Shown: positions 55,023 to 63,069 of the stretch, one piece after another
How positions within the stretch are numbered: the stretch's first letter is position 1
Layout of the letters: each line of letters begins with the position of its first letter
DNA from: CAYNWT01 sp964485095
GTDB lineage: Bacteria > Planctomycetota > Planctomycetia > Planctomycetales > Planctomycetaceae
Reading direction: 5' to 3'
DNA: 64,000 nucleotides
Assembly: GCA_964485095.1 (NCBI GenBank)
Contig: CAZAIB010000012.1
Location: forward strand, 1 to 64,000
The notes under the pieces: generated by a model
Told to the model about the DNA's origin: nothing
Seen by the model: only the letters and a program-made list of their open reading frames with translations
Databases searched by the model: none
Translations under genes and position numbers: made by a program

Positions 55023-55388
55023 GATTGGCAAGCAGTCTCTACCTCAGCTCAGTATTCGCACCGCTTTAGCCCGAAGACGTTTACACTTCCGCAGTTGTTT
55101 GCTTATCTGGTGCTAAAGTCTTTCCTCAAGACTCACTACCGCGGCGTTGTCGAGTTCCTGGCCGACTGCGAATCGTTTCAGCAAGTCCTGAATCTGAAGC
55201 GGGTTCCCCACTTCACGACGCTGCAGAAGGCTTGTAAGAAACTGCTCAGTTTGCCGGTCGTTGAGCAACTGCTGCTAAAGACGCTGAGGCTCGAAGCAGT
55301 TAAAGGTGTCAGGAACGTGTTAGGAACCTTTATTGACTGTCAGCCACTCGTAAAGGTCTGGATTTGCCAGTCGGGCAGTCAGTCGTGA
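55023..55388 (+). pseudogene. transposase N-terminal remnant (different IS)
   Basis: The open frame reads FSPKTFTLPQLFAYLVLKSF, then LKTHYRGVVEFLADCESFQ and VPHFTTLQKACKKLL, the usual N-terminal DNA-binding start of IS5/IS4-like DDE transposases. It stops after about 100 residues, before any DDE motif, so it is truncated. It abuts the preceding transposase fragment in another frame, indicating nested or serial insertion and decay. Confidence 0.65.
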
Positions 55389-55426
55389 ACTCCAGCGAGT
55401 CTAGCCTACGCATGACTCTGCTGAGA

Positions 55427-56728
55427 TTACTGGCCGTGATGATGATGTTGTTCCAGATGTTGCCGCAGTAAATCTTTGCCGTAGTCGTTTCCGTTGGGGG
55501 TGCGAACAGACGTATGGATGTGCTGCCGCGTCGGGCCTTTGCCTTTGAGTGATGGCATGGCGATCGACTCTTGGTGATCAAACTCGATCAAGATGACGGG
55601 ACTGTGGATTCGGTAGTAGAACACTGCTTCGTCATCGACGGGGCCGATCCACGCGAAATAGGTGTCCGTCAAATGCTTCTTGATTTCGGCCAGTTTTAGT
55701 TTGGCGTGTCCATCGTCCATGTTGGAGATATATTGATTCGCAAGATTTAACAGAGCTTCTTGCTGTTGTTGGTCGAGTTCCGAAACCGGCATGCCTTGGT
55801 ACTCAACCGTGACGTTGTCCTTGAACGCGTCGGTTTTAAAATCATGTTTGGTCTTTGATTTCGCTAACGTTACTTTCGCCTGCTGTTGTTCAGAAAGCGA
55901 TTGCATGAACTTCAAGCCGAAATTCTGTTCGTCTTGGAATACCGTGTTACCTTTGTACTTGCCAGCCTCGGCGATGACCGGTTCTGCTCCCATGAAAACG
56001 GGCGTCATCACGACTTGGTCACCGAGAATAAAATAATTGATAACCAGATGATGTCCGTCCAACTGCCAGCCCCAAGGTTCGGTCTTGGACGGCGTGCCCA
56101 TGATGGTGAAGAAATAGAGTTCTTCGTCGTAAGCCGGGTCGTTATCGTTCAGCTCGCGAGTCGTTTGATCGGTCTTCATGATATCTCGGCTTAACTGATA
56201 TCCCTTGGCACTCAACGCTTGCTGCATAAAGTCAAAGGCAAGTTTTCGTTGAGCCTGGTCAAGCTCTTTGATGCTGACTCCCTGGCGAGCAAAGAGGCCG
56301 TTATCGACATTGGACCAGCGACGCCATTCATCGTCGTCGATCGGAAATGAAGTTTTCTCGCGCTGCTGATCAGACAAGGCGGCTAGGAATTTCTCGGCGG
56401 CCAATCGTGTTTGATCGGTGGAAACACCGGTCGCTTTGATTGGGAACAGTCCCTCTACGATTTCGCCAGATGCGGTGATCCCTTTGAATGGCGTCTTTAG
56501 GGCCTCTGTCTGCATCTCCTCCATGAAGCTCGGTTTCCCCGAGTTCCGGCTGGCGGCTGCGTGGTCCGCCGCGGTTCCGCCGTCTTGGTCGGTCGCTTGC
56601 TCGCCGTTTTGTTGGCCTTCCTGCGAAGCCGTCGCCGCCGATGGCGTGGTTTCGCTTGCCCCTTGGCAGCCCAAGCAGAGCATCAGCAGTGTGCAGATTG
56701 TGAGCGTGCTGGGTAAGTGGTATTTCAT
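55427..56728 (-). CDS. DUF3500 family lipoprotein
   Basis: A 433-residue lipoprotein: MKYHLPSTLTICTLLMLCLG then Cys, a lipobox-like end (LCLGC). A Gln/Ala-rich spacer follows. DUF3500-type sequence follows, with LAALSDQQREKTSFPIDDDE, WSNVDNGLFARQGVSIKELD, WGWQLDGHHLVINYFILGDQ, VFMGAEP, YFAWIGPVDDEAVFYYRIHS and VILIEFDHQE. These are family hallmarks. The C-terminus is His-rich (EQHHHHGQ). Two adjacent ATGs (56731, 56728) exist; the second is better spaced from GGAG. It lies between the two copies of the duplicated gene start and is transcribed against them, so it was probably carried in with the rearrangement. The function of DUF3500 is unknown. Confidence 0.9.
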   Translation of the reverse strand: MKYHLPSTLTICTLLMLCLGCQGASETTPSAATASQEGQQNGEQATDQDGGTAADHAAASRNSGKPSFMEEMQTEALKTPFKGITASGEIVEGLFPIKATGVSTDQTRLAAEKFLAALSDQQREKTSFPIDDDEWRRWSNVDNGLFARQGVSIKELDQAQRKLAFDFMQQALSAKGYQLSRDIMKTDQTTRELNDNDPAYDEELYFFTIMGTPSKTEPWGWQLDGHHLVINYFILGDQVVMTPVFMGAEPVIAEAGKYKGNTVFQDEQNFGLKFMQSLSEQQQAKVTLAKSKTKHDFKTDAFKDNVTVEYQGMPVSELDQQQQEALLNLANQYISNMDDGHAKLKLAEIKKHLTDTYFAWIGPVDDEAVFYYRIHSPVILIEFDHQESIAMPSLKGKGPTRQHIHTSVRTPNGNDYGKDLLRQHLEQHHHHGQ

Positions 56729-56940
56729 CATGAACTCCGTTGAGGCCTGAACTCTGGCGAGTCCAACTGTGATACTGCGCAAGCCACGAGGCGTTGGGTT
56801 CCAAATCGATCGTCAAAACAAACAGCTCGTGCCCCGAAGAGGCACTGCACCTTACCGTCTTAACATTGGTCCAGGAACGGACTTCAAGTCAGCTAGTTTC
56901 TTGACTTCTATTCCGTTAGCGCAAGTCAGCCTGGCACCAA

Positions 56941-57114
56941 TGGTTTCAATGGCTGTACAGACTCTTTAACCTCCGCGTTCGGACCGCTTGCTGCTTCGGC
57001 GCAGGCGTTTGAAACCAAGCCTACGAATCAAGTTTAGTGGATGCCAAGTATGAACGTTCTTCGCCCTGTCTGTCTGCTCGCGGCTCTGTCGATTTTCGCA
57101 GGTCACACGTTCGC
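56941..57114 (+). repeat. duplicated gene-start segment, copy B
   Basis: Partner of 54619-54794. It contains the upstream region and signal-peptide start of the intact PQQ propeller gene. The stretch 56732-56940 before it shows no gene. Confidence 0.85.
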
Positions 57115-58393
57115 GGACGATTGGCCTCAGTGGAACGGGAAGACAGGCAAAGGCATTGTCACCGAATCGGGACTGCTGGAAACGATTCCCGCTGATGGTC
57201 TACCGGTCGCTTGGAAGAGTCCCGTCTCCTGGGGTTACTCGGGGCCCGCGATTGCAAACGGGCGTGTGTTCGTCACGGACTATCAACTGAAGTCCGGCAA
57301 GATCGCCAATAACCCGGGCGCTCGCGACGAATTGACTGGAACCGAACGCGTGCTGTGCCTGGACGAAAAAACCGGCAACGAGCTTTGGAAACACACGTAC
57401 GCCCGCGACTACGCCGTGTCCTATGGCGGTGGCCCGCGCGTGGTTCCAACCGTTCATGACGGACGTGTCTACACCATCGGAGCCGAAGGTGATTTGGTTT
57501 GCCTCAACGCAGAATCAGGCGACGTAGTCTGGCAACACGACTTCGCGAAAGAATATGGGGCGGTAACTCCGTTCTGGGGACACTCGGCGGCACCGCTGGT
57601 TTACAAAGGCTCGTTGATTTGCCTGGTCGGCGGCGAAGGCAGCCTGGTTGTCGCGTTCGATCTTGTCACTGGCAAAGAGAAATGGAAAACGCTCAGCAGC
57701 GAAGGCAAAGACGGAACCGGTTACTGCCCGCCGACAATCATCAATCATGCTGGGGTTGATCAACTGCTCGTGTGGAGCCCCAAGACACTCTCGTCACTTA
57801 ACCCCGAAACGCGCGAAGTTTACTGGCAGCACAAACTGGAACCCGGTTACGGCATGTCCATCCTGCCACCGATGCTGGATGGCAACCTGCTGTACACGGC
57901 CGGTGAGAACAGCAAGTCGCTGATGTTGGAACTCTCAACAGATAAACCTGCCGCGAAAGAAGTCTGGCGAGGAACACCGCGTAACTCTGTCTACTTCGCA
58001 ACGTCATCGGGTCTTTTCGAAAACGGACACATTTACGGAGCCGACATTCGTTCGGGTGCGATGGTGTGCGTTCAGGCGTCTGATGGAAAACGGTTGTGGC
58101 AGACAACGCAACTCACCATGGGTAAAGAGAACGTTCGCCGAGCGGGCCATGCTTCGGCGTTCATGCTGAAGACCACGGGCGACAACTATGTTCTGTTCAC
58201 CGAAACCGGCGATGTCGTTTCCGCGACCATGAACCCAGCCGGTTACAAAGAGACCGGTCGGTTCAACGCGATCGAACCGACTGAGAACATCTCCCGCCGC
58301 AAGTTAGTGTGGACGTACCCAGCCATTGCCAACGGTCGCCTCTATCTACGCAACGACAAAGAAGTCATCGCGTACGACCTTACCGCAAAGTAA
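57041..58393 (+). CDS. exported PQQ-like beta-propeller protein
   Basis: A 450-residue protein with a signal peptide (MNVLRPVCLLAALSIFAGHT, cleavage after FADD) and a BamB/quinoprotein-type propeller: DDWPQWNGKTGKGIVTESG at the start, then blades with the AxDxxTGxxxW pattern (CLDEKTGNELWKH, CLNAESGDVVWQHDF, AFDLVTGKEKWKT, CVQASDGKRLWQTT). The end LVWTYPAIANGRLYLRND is typical. Planctomycete genomes contain many such proteins of unknown substrate. Starts at ATG 57041 or 57050 are both possible; there is no strong ribosome binding site. A decapitated copy of its start lies 2.3 kb upstream. The small gene before the helicase follows after 246 bases. Confidence 0.92.
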   Translation: MPSMNVLRPVCLLAALSIFAGHTFADDWPQWNGKTGKGIVTESGLLETIPADGLPVAWKSPVSWGYSGPAIANGRVFVTDYQLKSGKIANNPGARDELTGTERVLCLDEKTGNELWKHTYARDYAVSYGGGPRVVPTVHDGRVYTIGAEGDLVCLNAESGDVVWQHDFAKEYGAVTPFWGHSAAPLVYKGSLICLVGGEGSLVVAFDLVTGKEKWKTLSSEGKDGTGYCPPTIINHAGVDQLLVWSPKTLSSLNPETREVYWQHKLEPGYGMSILPPMLDGNLLYTAGENSKSLMLELSTDKPAAKEVWRGTPRNSVYFATSSGLFENGHIYGADIRSGAMVCVQASDGKRLWQTTQLTMGKENVRRAGHASAFMLKTTGDNYVLFTETGDVVSATMNPAGYKETGRFNAIEPTENISRRKLVWTYPAIANGRLYLRNDKEVIAYDLTAK

Positions 58394-58639
58394 AACACTG
58401 CGGGTTCTGATGGTCGCCCCGGTGAACAGCGGCCTCTGAAACGGGCGTCCGCCTGAACAAACCCTTTAGCGCACAGAACCGCTGTCGGGGCGGGTTGTAC
58501 CGACCATGTCGCCAATGCGCCCGCGCCGTTCAGAGGAATCGCTACCACCCGGGAGTGGTTCAAGCCACTCCTCACTCACGTCGATGACCCTCTCGTGGCA
58601 GTTTCTCCGTGGGGAAACGAAAGTCTGAGGGGGCTTTGT

Positions 58640-59155
58640 ATGACGAAAAATGCAGGAGACGATTTGCGAATCGGCTTTCTGACGACACTCGATGTCGATC
58701 AGAAAGGCATCGTGGGCGGTCTGCTTATCACCAACCGCTTTGGCCGCCCTCTGGAGTTCCAATGTACGGCTCCGATTAAGGCGTCGCGGACTCAGGAGAT
58801 TCTGTACGGCCAGACGCTGCGTCCGTACTTGAAGTGCGACCTCATCGGCAAGACGCTGTTCGACAAGGTTTCGGTCAAACCGCACATGCTGCTGACTGAA
58901 GATCCGGAACTGCTGGACCTGCGCGATCAGCTACGCGTTCCGGTTGCGTGCTGCGATGAAGTGAAACCGAACGCCGCGTCGCCGCCCGACAAGGTTCGGA
59001 TTGGCGATCAGCTTCTGACGTTCCATTCATCGCACGATGCGGATGTGGGAACCGTCAAGAACCAGGCCGAAGCCCTGCCCGAAGACGCCGATCTGGCCGA
59101 ACCGTTGGAACGCGTTCGGGAGGCTCTTAGCGAAACCGTCCGGAGTACGCCGTGA
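58640..59155 (+). CDS. conserved-looking protein coupled to SNF2 helicase
   Basis: A 171-residue soluble protein that I do not recognise. Its start at 58640 is supported by GAGGGGG about eight bases upstream. The sequence is compact and globular: DLRIGFLTTLDVDQKGIVGG, RPLEFQCTAPIKASRTQEIL and LYGQTLRPYLKCDLIGKTLF, then an acidic C-terminal helix (EDADLAEPLERVREALSE). Its TGA overlaps the GTG start of the helicase (GTGA at 59152-59155), so the two are translationally coupled and probably act together. Confidence 0.8.
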   Translation: MTKNAGDDLRIGFLTTLDVDQKGIVGGLLITNRFGRPLEFQCTAPIKASRTQEILYGQTLRPYLKCDLIGKTLFDKVSVKPHMLLTEDPELLDLRDQLRVPVACCDEVKPNAASPPDKVRIGDQLLTFHSSHDADVGTVKNQAEALPEDADLAEPLERVREALSETVRSTP

Positions 59156-61086
59156 CAGAAAACACGCAGCCGCACAAGGACGTCGGTGCGAGTTTAGAAC
59201 CGGGGCAACCAGTCCCGCCGAATGAACTGCAGAGTGTTGAACCGGATGACAATCCGACCATCATCACCAACGTCCCGCTAAACATCAGCGCCGACACGTT
59301 CGCATCCGGCATGAACAGCGCACTGCAGCGCACAGTCTCGCCCGCCACCATCGAACACGATCTAAAAATGATCGTGCGCGTCATGCCTACATGGAAACCG
59401 CCGCGCAAACAGAAGATCGAAACATCGGGCTTTGTTTTACCGGACGCGTTCGACTTCATCCCGAAGGAACCGGCAAAGGAAGACAAGCCTGAGAAGCTAA
59501 AGTCCATCAAGCCGCCCGGCATCGTCTCCGGCCAGGAAGAAGATCCCACCGACGGCGCACATCAGGTCAACGGCGAGAAGAAGAAAAAGGCACGTACGCG
59601 TCTCAAGCCGCCCGCCGATGCACTCTCACTAAAGGACCGACTGTTCTATCTCCTGCAACCGCCGCTGGAAGGCTGGCTGGGCGGGCAGGAGATGATCATG
59701 CCGTTCGAACCGTTCCCATACCAATACGAGGGCATCGCATGGCTGTTCGCCAGCCAATCCGCGCTGCTGGCCGACGAAATGGGCCTCGGCAAAACGATGC
59801 AAACCATCACGGCCATCCGCCTGCTCCTACGCAGCGGACACTGCCGCCGCATCCTGTTGGTGTGCCCTAAACCGTTGTTGCCCAACTGGCAGCGAGAACT
59901 CAAAACGTGGGCCGAAGAAATTCCGTTCGTGGTCGTCGAAGGCAAAACCAGCAAACGCATGATGACCTGGCAAATCCCAGGCATCCCGGTTCTGCTAGCC
60001 AACTACGAACTGGTCGTTCGCGACTTCGCCGCCATGGAAGAAGACGAACGCCCGGTGTTCGACCTGATGGTTCTTGACGAAGCCCAGCGCATCAAGAACC
60101 GCGATTCCACAACCGCCAAGACAATCCGCAGCGTGACCCGCAAACGCAGTTGGGCTCTGACCGGAACTCCCATCGAGAACCGCACCGAAGAACTGGCAGC
60201 GCTGTTCGAGTTCATGGAAGTCGTCCCACCACGCACGGTTCCCGAACCGCGCCAGCTTTCGCGACTGGCCGATGAGTTCATCCTGCGTCGCACAAAAGAT
60301 CTGGTGATGACCGACCTGCCGCCCCGCTTCGACCGCGACGCACACATCGAACTCACCGAACAACAGGACTACGCTTACAAGCAGGCCGAAAAACAAGGCG
60401 TCATGGCGCTCAACGAGATGGGCGACGAAATCTCAATCCAGCACGTCTTCGAACTGGTTCTCCGCCTAAAACAAATCTGCAACTACGACCCATTCACCAA
60501 CAGCAGTTGCAAACTGGATTCCCTCCGCGCCGACATGGAAGAAATCTCCGCGTCCGGCGGCAAAGCAATCCTGTTCAGCCAGTGGACCAAGTCACTGGAC
60601 TGGATCGCCGAACGCACGCAGGATTTCAACCCGCTCATCTACCACGGCGGCGTTCCCACAAAGAAGCGAGAACCAATCCTGGACCGCTTCGAAAACGACC
60701 CCGACTGCCCGCTGATTCTCATGAGCTACGGAACCGGAGCCGTTGGTCTGAACCTGCAATTCGCCGGCTACGTTTTTCTATTCGACCGTTGGTGGAACCC
60801 GGCCGTCGAAGACCAGGCCATTAACCGAGCCCACCGGATCGGCCAGAAGACTCAGGTCATCGTGACCAAGTTCATCTGCCAGAACACAATCGAAGAACGC
60901 ATCGACCGCGTGCTCACCGAGAAGCGTGAACTCTTCAAGAGCATCCTCGGCGACGGCCAGGTCGAAGGCGGCGTGAACCTAAGCATGTCCGCCGGCGACA
61001 TCTTCGGCCTCTTCGATCTCAAAGCCAAACAAAAAGGCGCCAAGCCCAAGCCGATCGACCCGGAAGAGAAATTGCCAGCCGCGTAG
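59152..61086 (+). CDS. SNF2-family DEAD/DEAH-box helicase
   Basis: A 644-residue double-stranded DNA translocase of the SWI2/SNF2 group. The start is GTG 59152, overlapping the stop of the coupled upstream gene. A helical N-terminal extension of about 180 residues is followed by the helicase core: LLADEMGLGKTMQTITAI (motif I), LVCPKPLLPNWQREL (Ia), VLDEAQRIKN (DEAQ, II) and SWALTGTPIENR (III). The second lobe has AILFSQWTKSLDWIAER, LILMSYGTGAVGLNLQFAGY and NRAHRIGQKTQVIVTKF (VI). It ends after an EERIDRVLTEKRELF helix. The core is complete. No SWIM zinc finger is seen. Its role in repair, transcription recovery or defence cannot be told from sequence. Confidence 0.94.
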   Translation: MTENTQPHKDVGASLEPGQPVPPNELQSVEPDDNPTIITNVPLNISADTFASGMNSALQRTVSPATIEHDLKMIVRVMPTWKPPRKQKIETSGFVLPDAFDFIPKEPAKEDKPEKLKSIKPPGIVSGQEEDPTDGAHQVNGEKKKKARTRLKPPADALSLKDRLFYLLQPPLEGWLGGQEMIMPFEPFPYQYEGIAWLFASQSALLADEMGLGKTMQTITAIRLLLRSGHCRRILLVCPKPLLPNWQRELKTWAEEIPFVVVEGKTSKRMMTWQIPGIPVLLANYELVVRDFAAMEEDERPVFDLMVLDEAQRIKNRDSTTAKTIRSVTRKRSWALTGTPIENRTEELAALFEFMEVVPPRTVPEPRQLSRLADEFILRRTKDLVMTDLPPRFDRDAHIELTEQQDYAYKQAEKQGVMALNEMGDEISIQHVFELVLRLKQICNYDPFTNSSCKLDSLRADMEEISASGGKAILFSQWTKSLDWIAERTQDFNPLIYHGGVPTKKREPILDRFENDPDCPLILMSYGTGAVGLNLQFAGYVFLFDRWWNPAVEDQAINRAHRIGQKTQVIVTKFICQNTIEERIDRVLTEKRELFKSILGDGQVEGGVNLSMSAGDIFGLFDLKAKQKGAKPKPIDPEEKLPAA

Positions 61087-61113
61087 GCCGCTCTCATTCG
61101 TGTTCGGAAAAGG

Positions 61114-61224
61114 AACAACCACGAATCTTACGAATGAAACGAATGACATGCTGGTTAAGGGTGCCGGTTCGACATCTCCCTCCAAGAGTATGTCATTCGT
61201 TAGATTCGTTGGATTCGTGGTTGT
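61114..61224. repeat. imperfect inverted repeat, MITE-like
   Basis: Two arms of about 35 bases: 61114-61149 (AACAACCACGAATC, TACGAATG, AAACGAATGACAT) and 61190-61224 (ATGTCATTCG, then GATTCGTGGTTGT). They are near-perfect reverse complements around a 40-base centre. The element lies between the helicase stop and the convergent murJ gene. It is a small non-coding mobile or structural element by appearance. Confidence 0.72.
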
Positions 61225-61260
61225 AAAAAAGAACGCGGAATACCAAACACCAGGCAGCGT

Positions 61261-62898
61261 TCACTCAGCCTTACCATCCCGCTTCAACAGCATGTCCACT
61301 TCCGGCATTCGCAGGACCCGCGACATCAGCCAGAACGTGACCAGGGACACCGCGACGGGAACCACCAACCGAATTCCGCGGAGCACAAAGCTTTCGCCAC
61401 CGGCCATTGCGTTCAAACTCAACAAACACGCCGCACTCATGACCCCGCTGGCAGCGAACGTCTTCAGCAGCGTCGACCAACAAGTGGCCACATCGATCCG
61501 GCCAATTCGCTTTTGCAGCAGCCACAGAGCCGCCAGGCACTGAATCGCACTGCTGATCGCGGTCCCTAAAGCGAGTCCCACTCCACCGACGGCGACGATT
61601 AAGACAAAGTTCAGAACCAGATTCAGAACCATCGCCCACAAACCGGCTTTGAGCGGTGTCTTCTGATCGTCAACCGCATAGAACGCGCGGTTCAGAATTA
61701 GTAAGCCGCAGTACGCCCACACCGCGCTGCCGTAGCCTTTAATCATCGCGGCTGTTTGCCTGGCGTCGTTGTCGTCGAACTTGCCGTGACGGAACAGCAG
61801 GTCCGTCAGCGGTTCGGCCAGCAAACACAGACCGATCGAAGCGGGCACACCGATGCAGATCACCAACCGCAATCCCATTGCCAGGTCATCACGCAGCAGG
61901 TCCAGCCGATCGCGTTCTGAATGCCGCGACAGTCGCGGAAACAAAACAGTCCCGAGCGCGATGCCCAGCACGCCGAGCGGAAATTGATACATCCGCTGGC
62001 CGAAGTACAACGCCGCAGCGGTTCCCGCTTCAATGGAAACCCAATCGCTCAGGAAACCATCAGCCGAGTTCGCAAACCACCACGCAACAAAGCTATCCAG
62101 AACCGAATTGAACTGCGTGACCGAAAGACCCAGCAACACCGGCAACATGGTCTTCGCGATCGCACGCACACCGGCGATCGTTTGAGCTCGATCAGGATCC
62201 GAACGCCCCAGACACGAACGATCGAACTTAAACCCCAACCCAAACAGCGCGGGTAGCGGGACTGCAAACTGCATCACTCCACCCACGACAACGACCACAC
62301 CAATCGCATAGATTTTCGCCGTCGCCGTATCAAACATCGGCGCGACAACGAAGATGCCAACGATCCAAACCAGATTCAGAAGAACCGAAATAATCGCCGG
62401 CCACTTGAAGTGGTTCATCGAGTGCATCACCGCACCCACTTGCGCGGCCAGGCAAATGAAGATCAGGTACGGAACCATTACCGCCGCCAGCCCGATCAGC
62501 AATTGCGTATCGGGAGAATCGCTCAACGAACCAGCGACAAACAAACCCACCTCGGCCACCACAACGATCCCACACAACACCGCGGCCAGAACCACAAACA
62601 GCGCGCTTGCTAACCGCCACGCCGAATCGCGACCCTTCTGTTCTATCTCCCGAACCAAAGCCGGGAGAAACGCCGCAGTGAGCGCCCCTTCACCAAACAA
62701 GCGTCGAGCGAGATTCGGTATCCGAAACGCAACGGTGAACGCGTCCATAATCGGACCGTTCCCAAACAACGCAGCCATCCCCGAATCACGAATAAGCCCC
62801 GTGACACGACTCCCCAGCGTCAGCAAACTGACCAACCGCAACCCAGAGAGCATTTCCCCCTGCGATTCTGCGTCCTCGCTATTCGCGGCTTTATTCAC
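61261..62898 (-). CDS. murJ: lipid II flippase MurJ
   Basis: A 545-residue polytopic protein of the MviN/MurJ family, which flips lipid II across the membrane. The start is GTG 62898 with GGAG six bases upstream. About fourteen membrane segments run from residue 20 to 520. Hallmarks are LTLGSRVTGLIRDSGMAALF, DAFTVAFRIPNLARRLFGEG, ALTAAFLPALVREIE and YFGQRMYQFPLGVLGIALGT, followed by VLFPRLSRHS. The presence of MurJ fits recent evidence that planctomycetes do make peptidoglycan. It is divergent from the sugar-binding protein gene (171 bases between the starts). Confidence 0.95.
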   Translation of the reverse strand: MNKAANSEDAESQGEMLSGLRLVSLLTLGSRVTGLIRDSGMAALFGNGPIMDAFTVAFRIPNLARRLFGEGALTAAFLPALVREIEQKGRDSAWRLASALFVVLAAVLCGIVVVAEVGLFVAGSLSDSPDTQLLIGLAAVMVPYLIFICLAAQVGAVMHSMNHFKWPAIISVLLNLVWIVGIFVVAPMFDTATAKIYAIGVVVVVGGVMQFAVPLPALFGLGFKFDRSCLGRSDPDRAQTIAGVRAIAKTMLPVLLGLSVTQFNSVLDSFVAWWFANSADGFLSDWVSIEAGTAAALYFGQRMYQFPLGVLGIALGTVLFPRLSRHSERDRLDLLRDDLAMGLRLVICIGVPASIGLCLLAEPLTDLLFRHGKFDDNDARQTAAMIKGYGSAVWAYCGLLILNRAFYAVDDQKTPLKAGLWAMVLNLVLNFVLIVAVGGVGLALGTAISSAIQCLAALWLLQKRIGRIDVATCWSTLLKTFAASGVMSAACLLSLNAMAGGESFVLRGIRLVVPVAVSLVTFWLMSRVLRMPEVDMLLKRDGKAE

Positions 62899-63069
62899 AG
62901 CAACTCCGAGAACTCACTCGCTTGCGCCAGTTCGGAGAGCTGACATCGCGCAGATTGACTTGGGATTTGGGCACCAGTATCGTGGGATCTTAGTCTCTTG
63001 GCGAAACTTTCGTCACCTGCCTGCCAACGTCCAGCCCGCCACGGGCCATCAGACTGAACGGACACCAAA

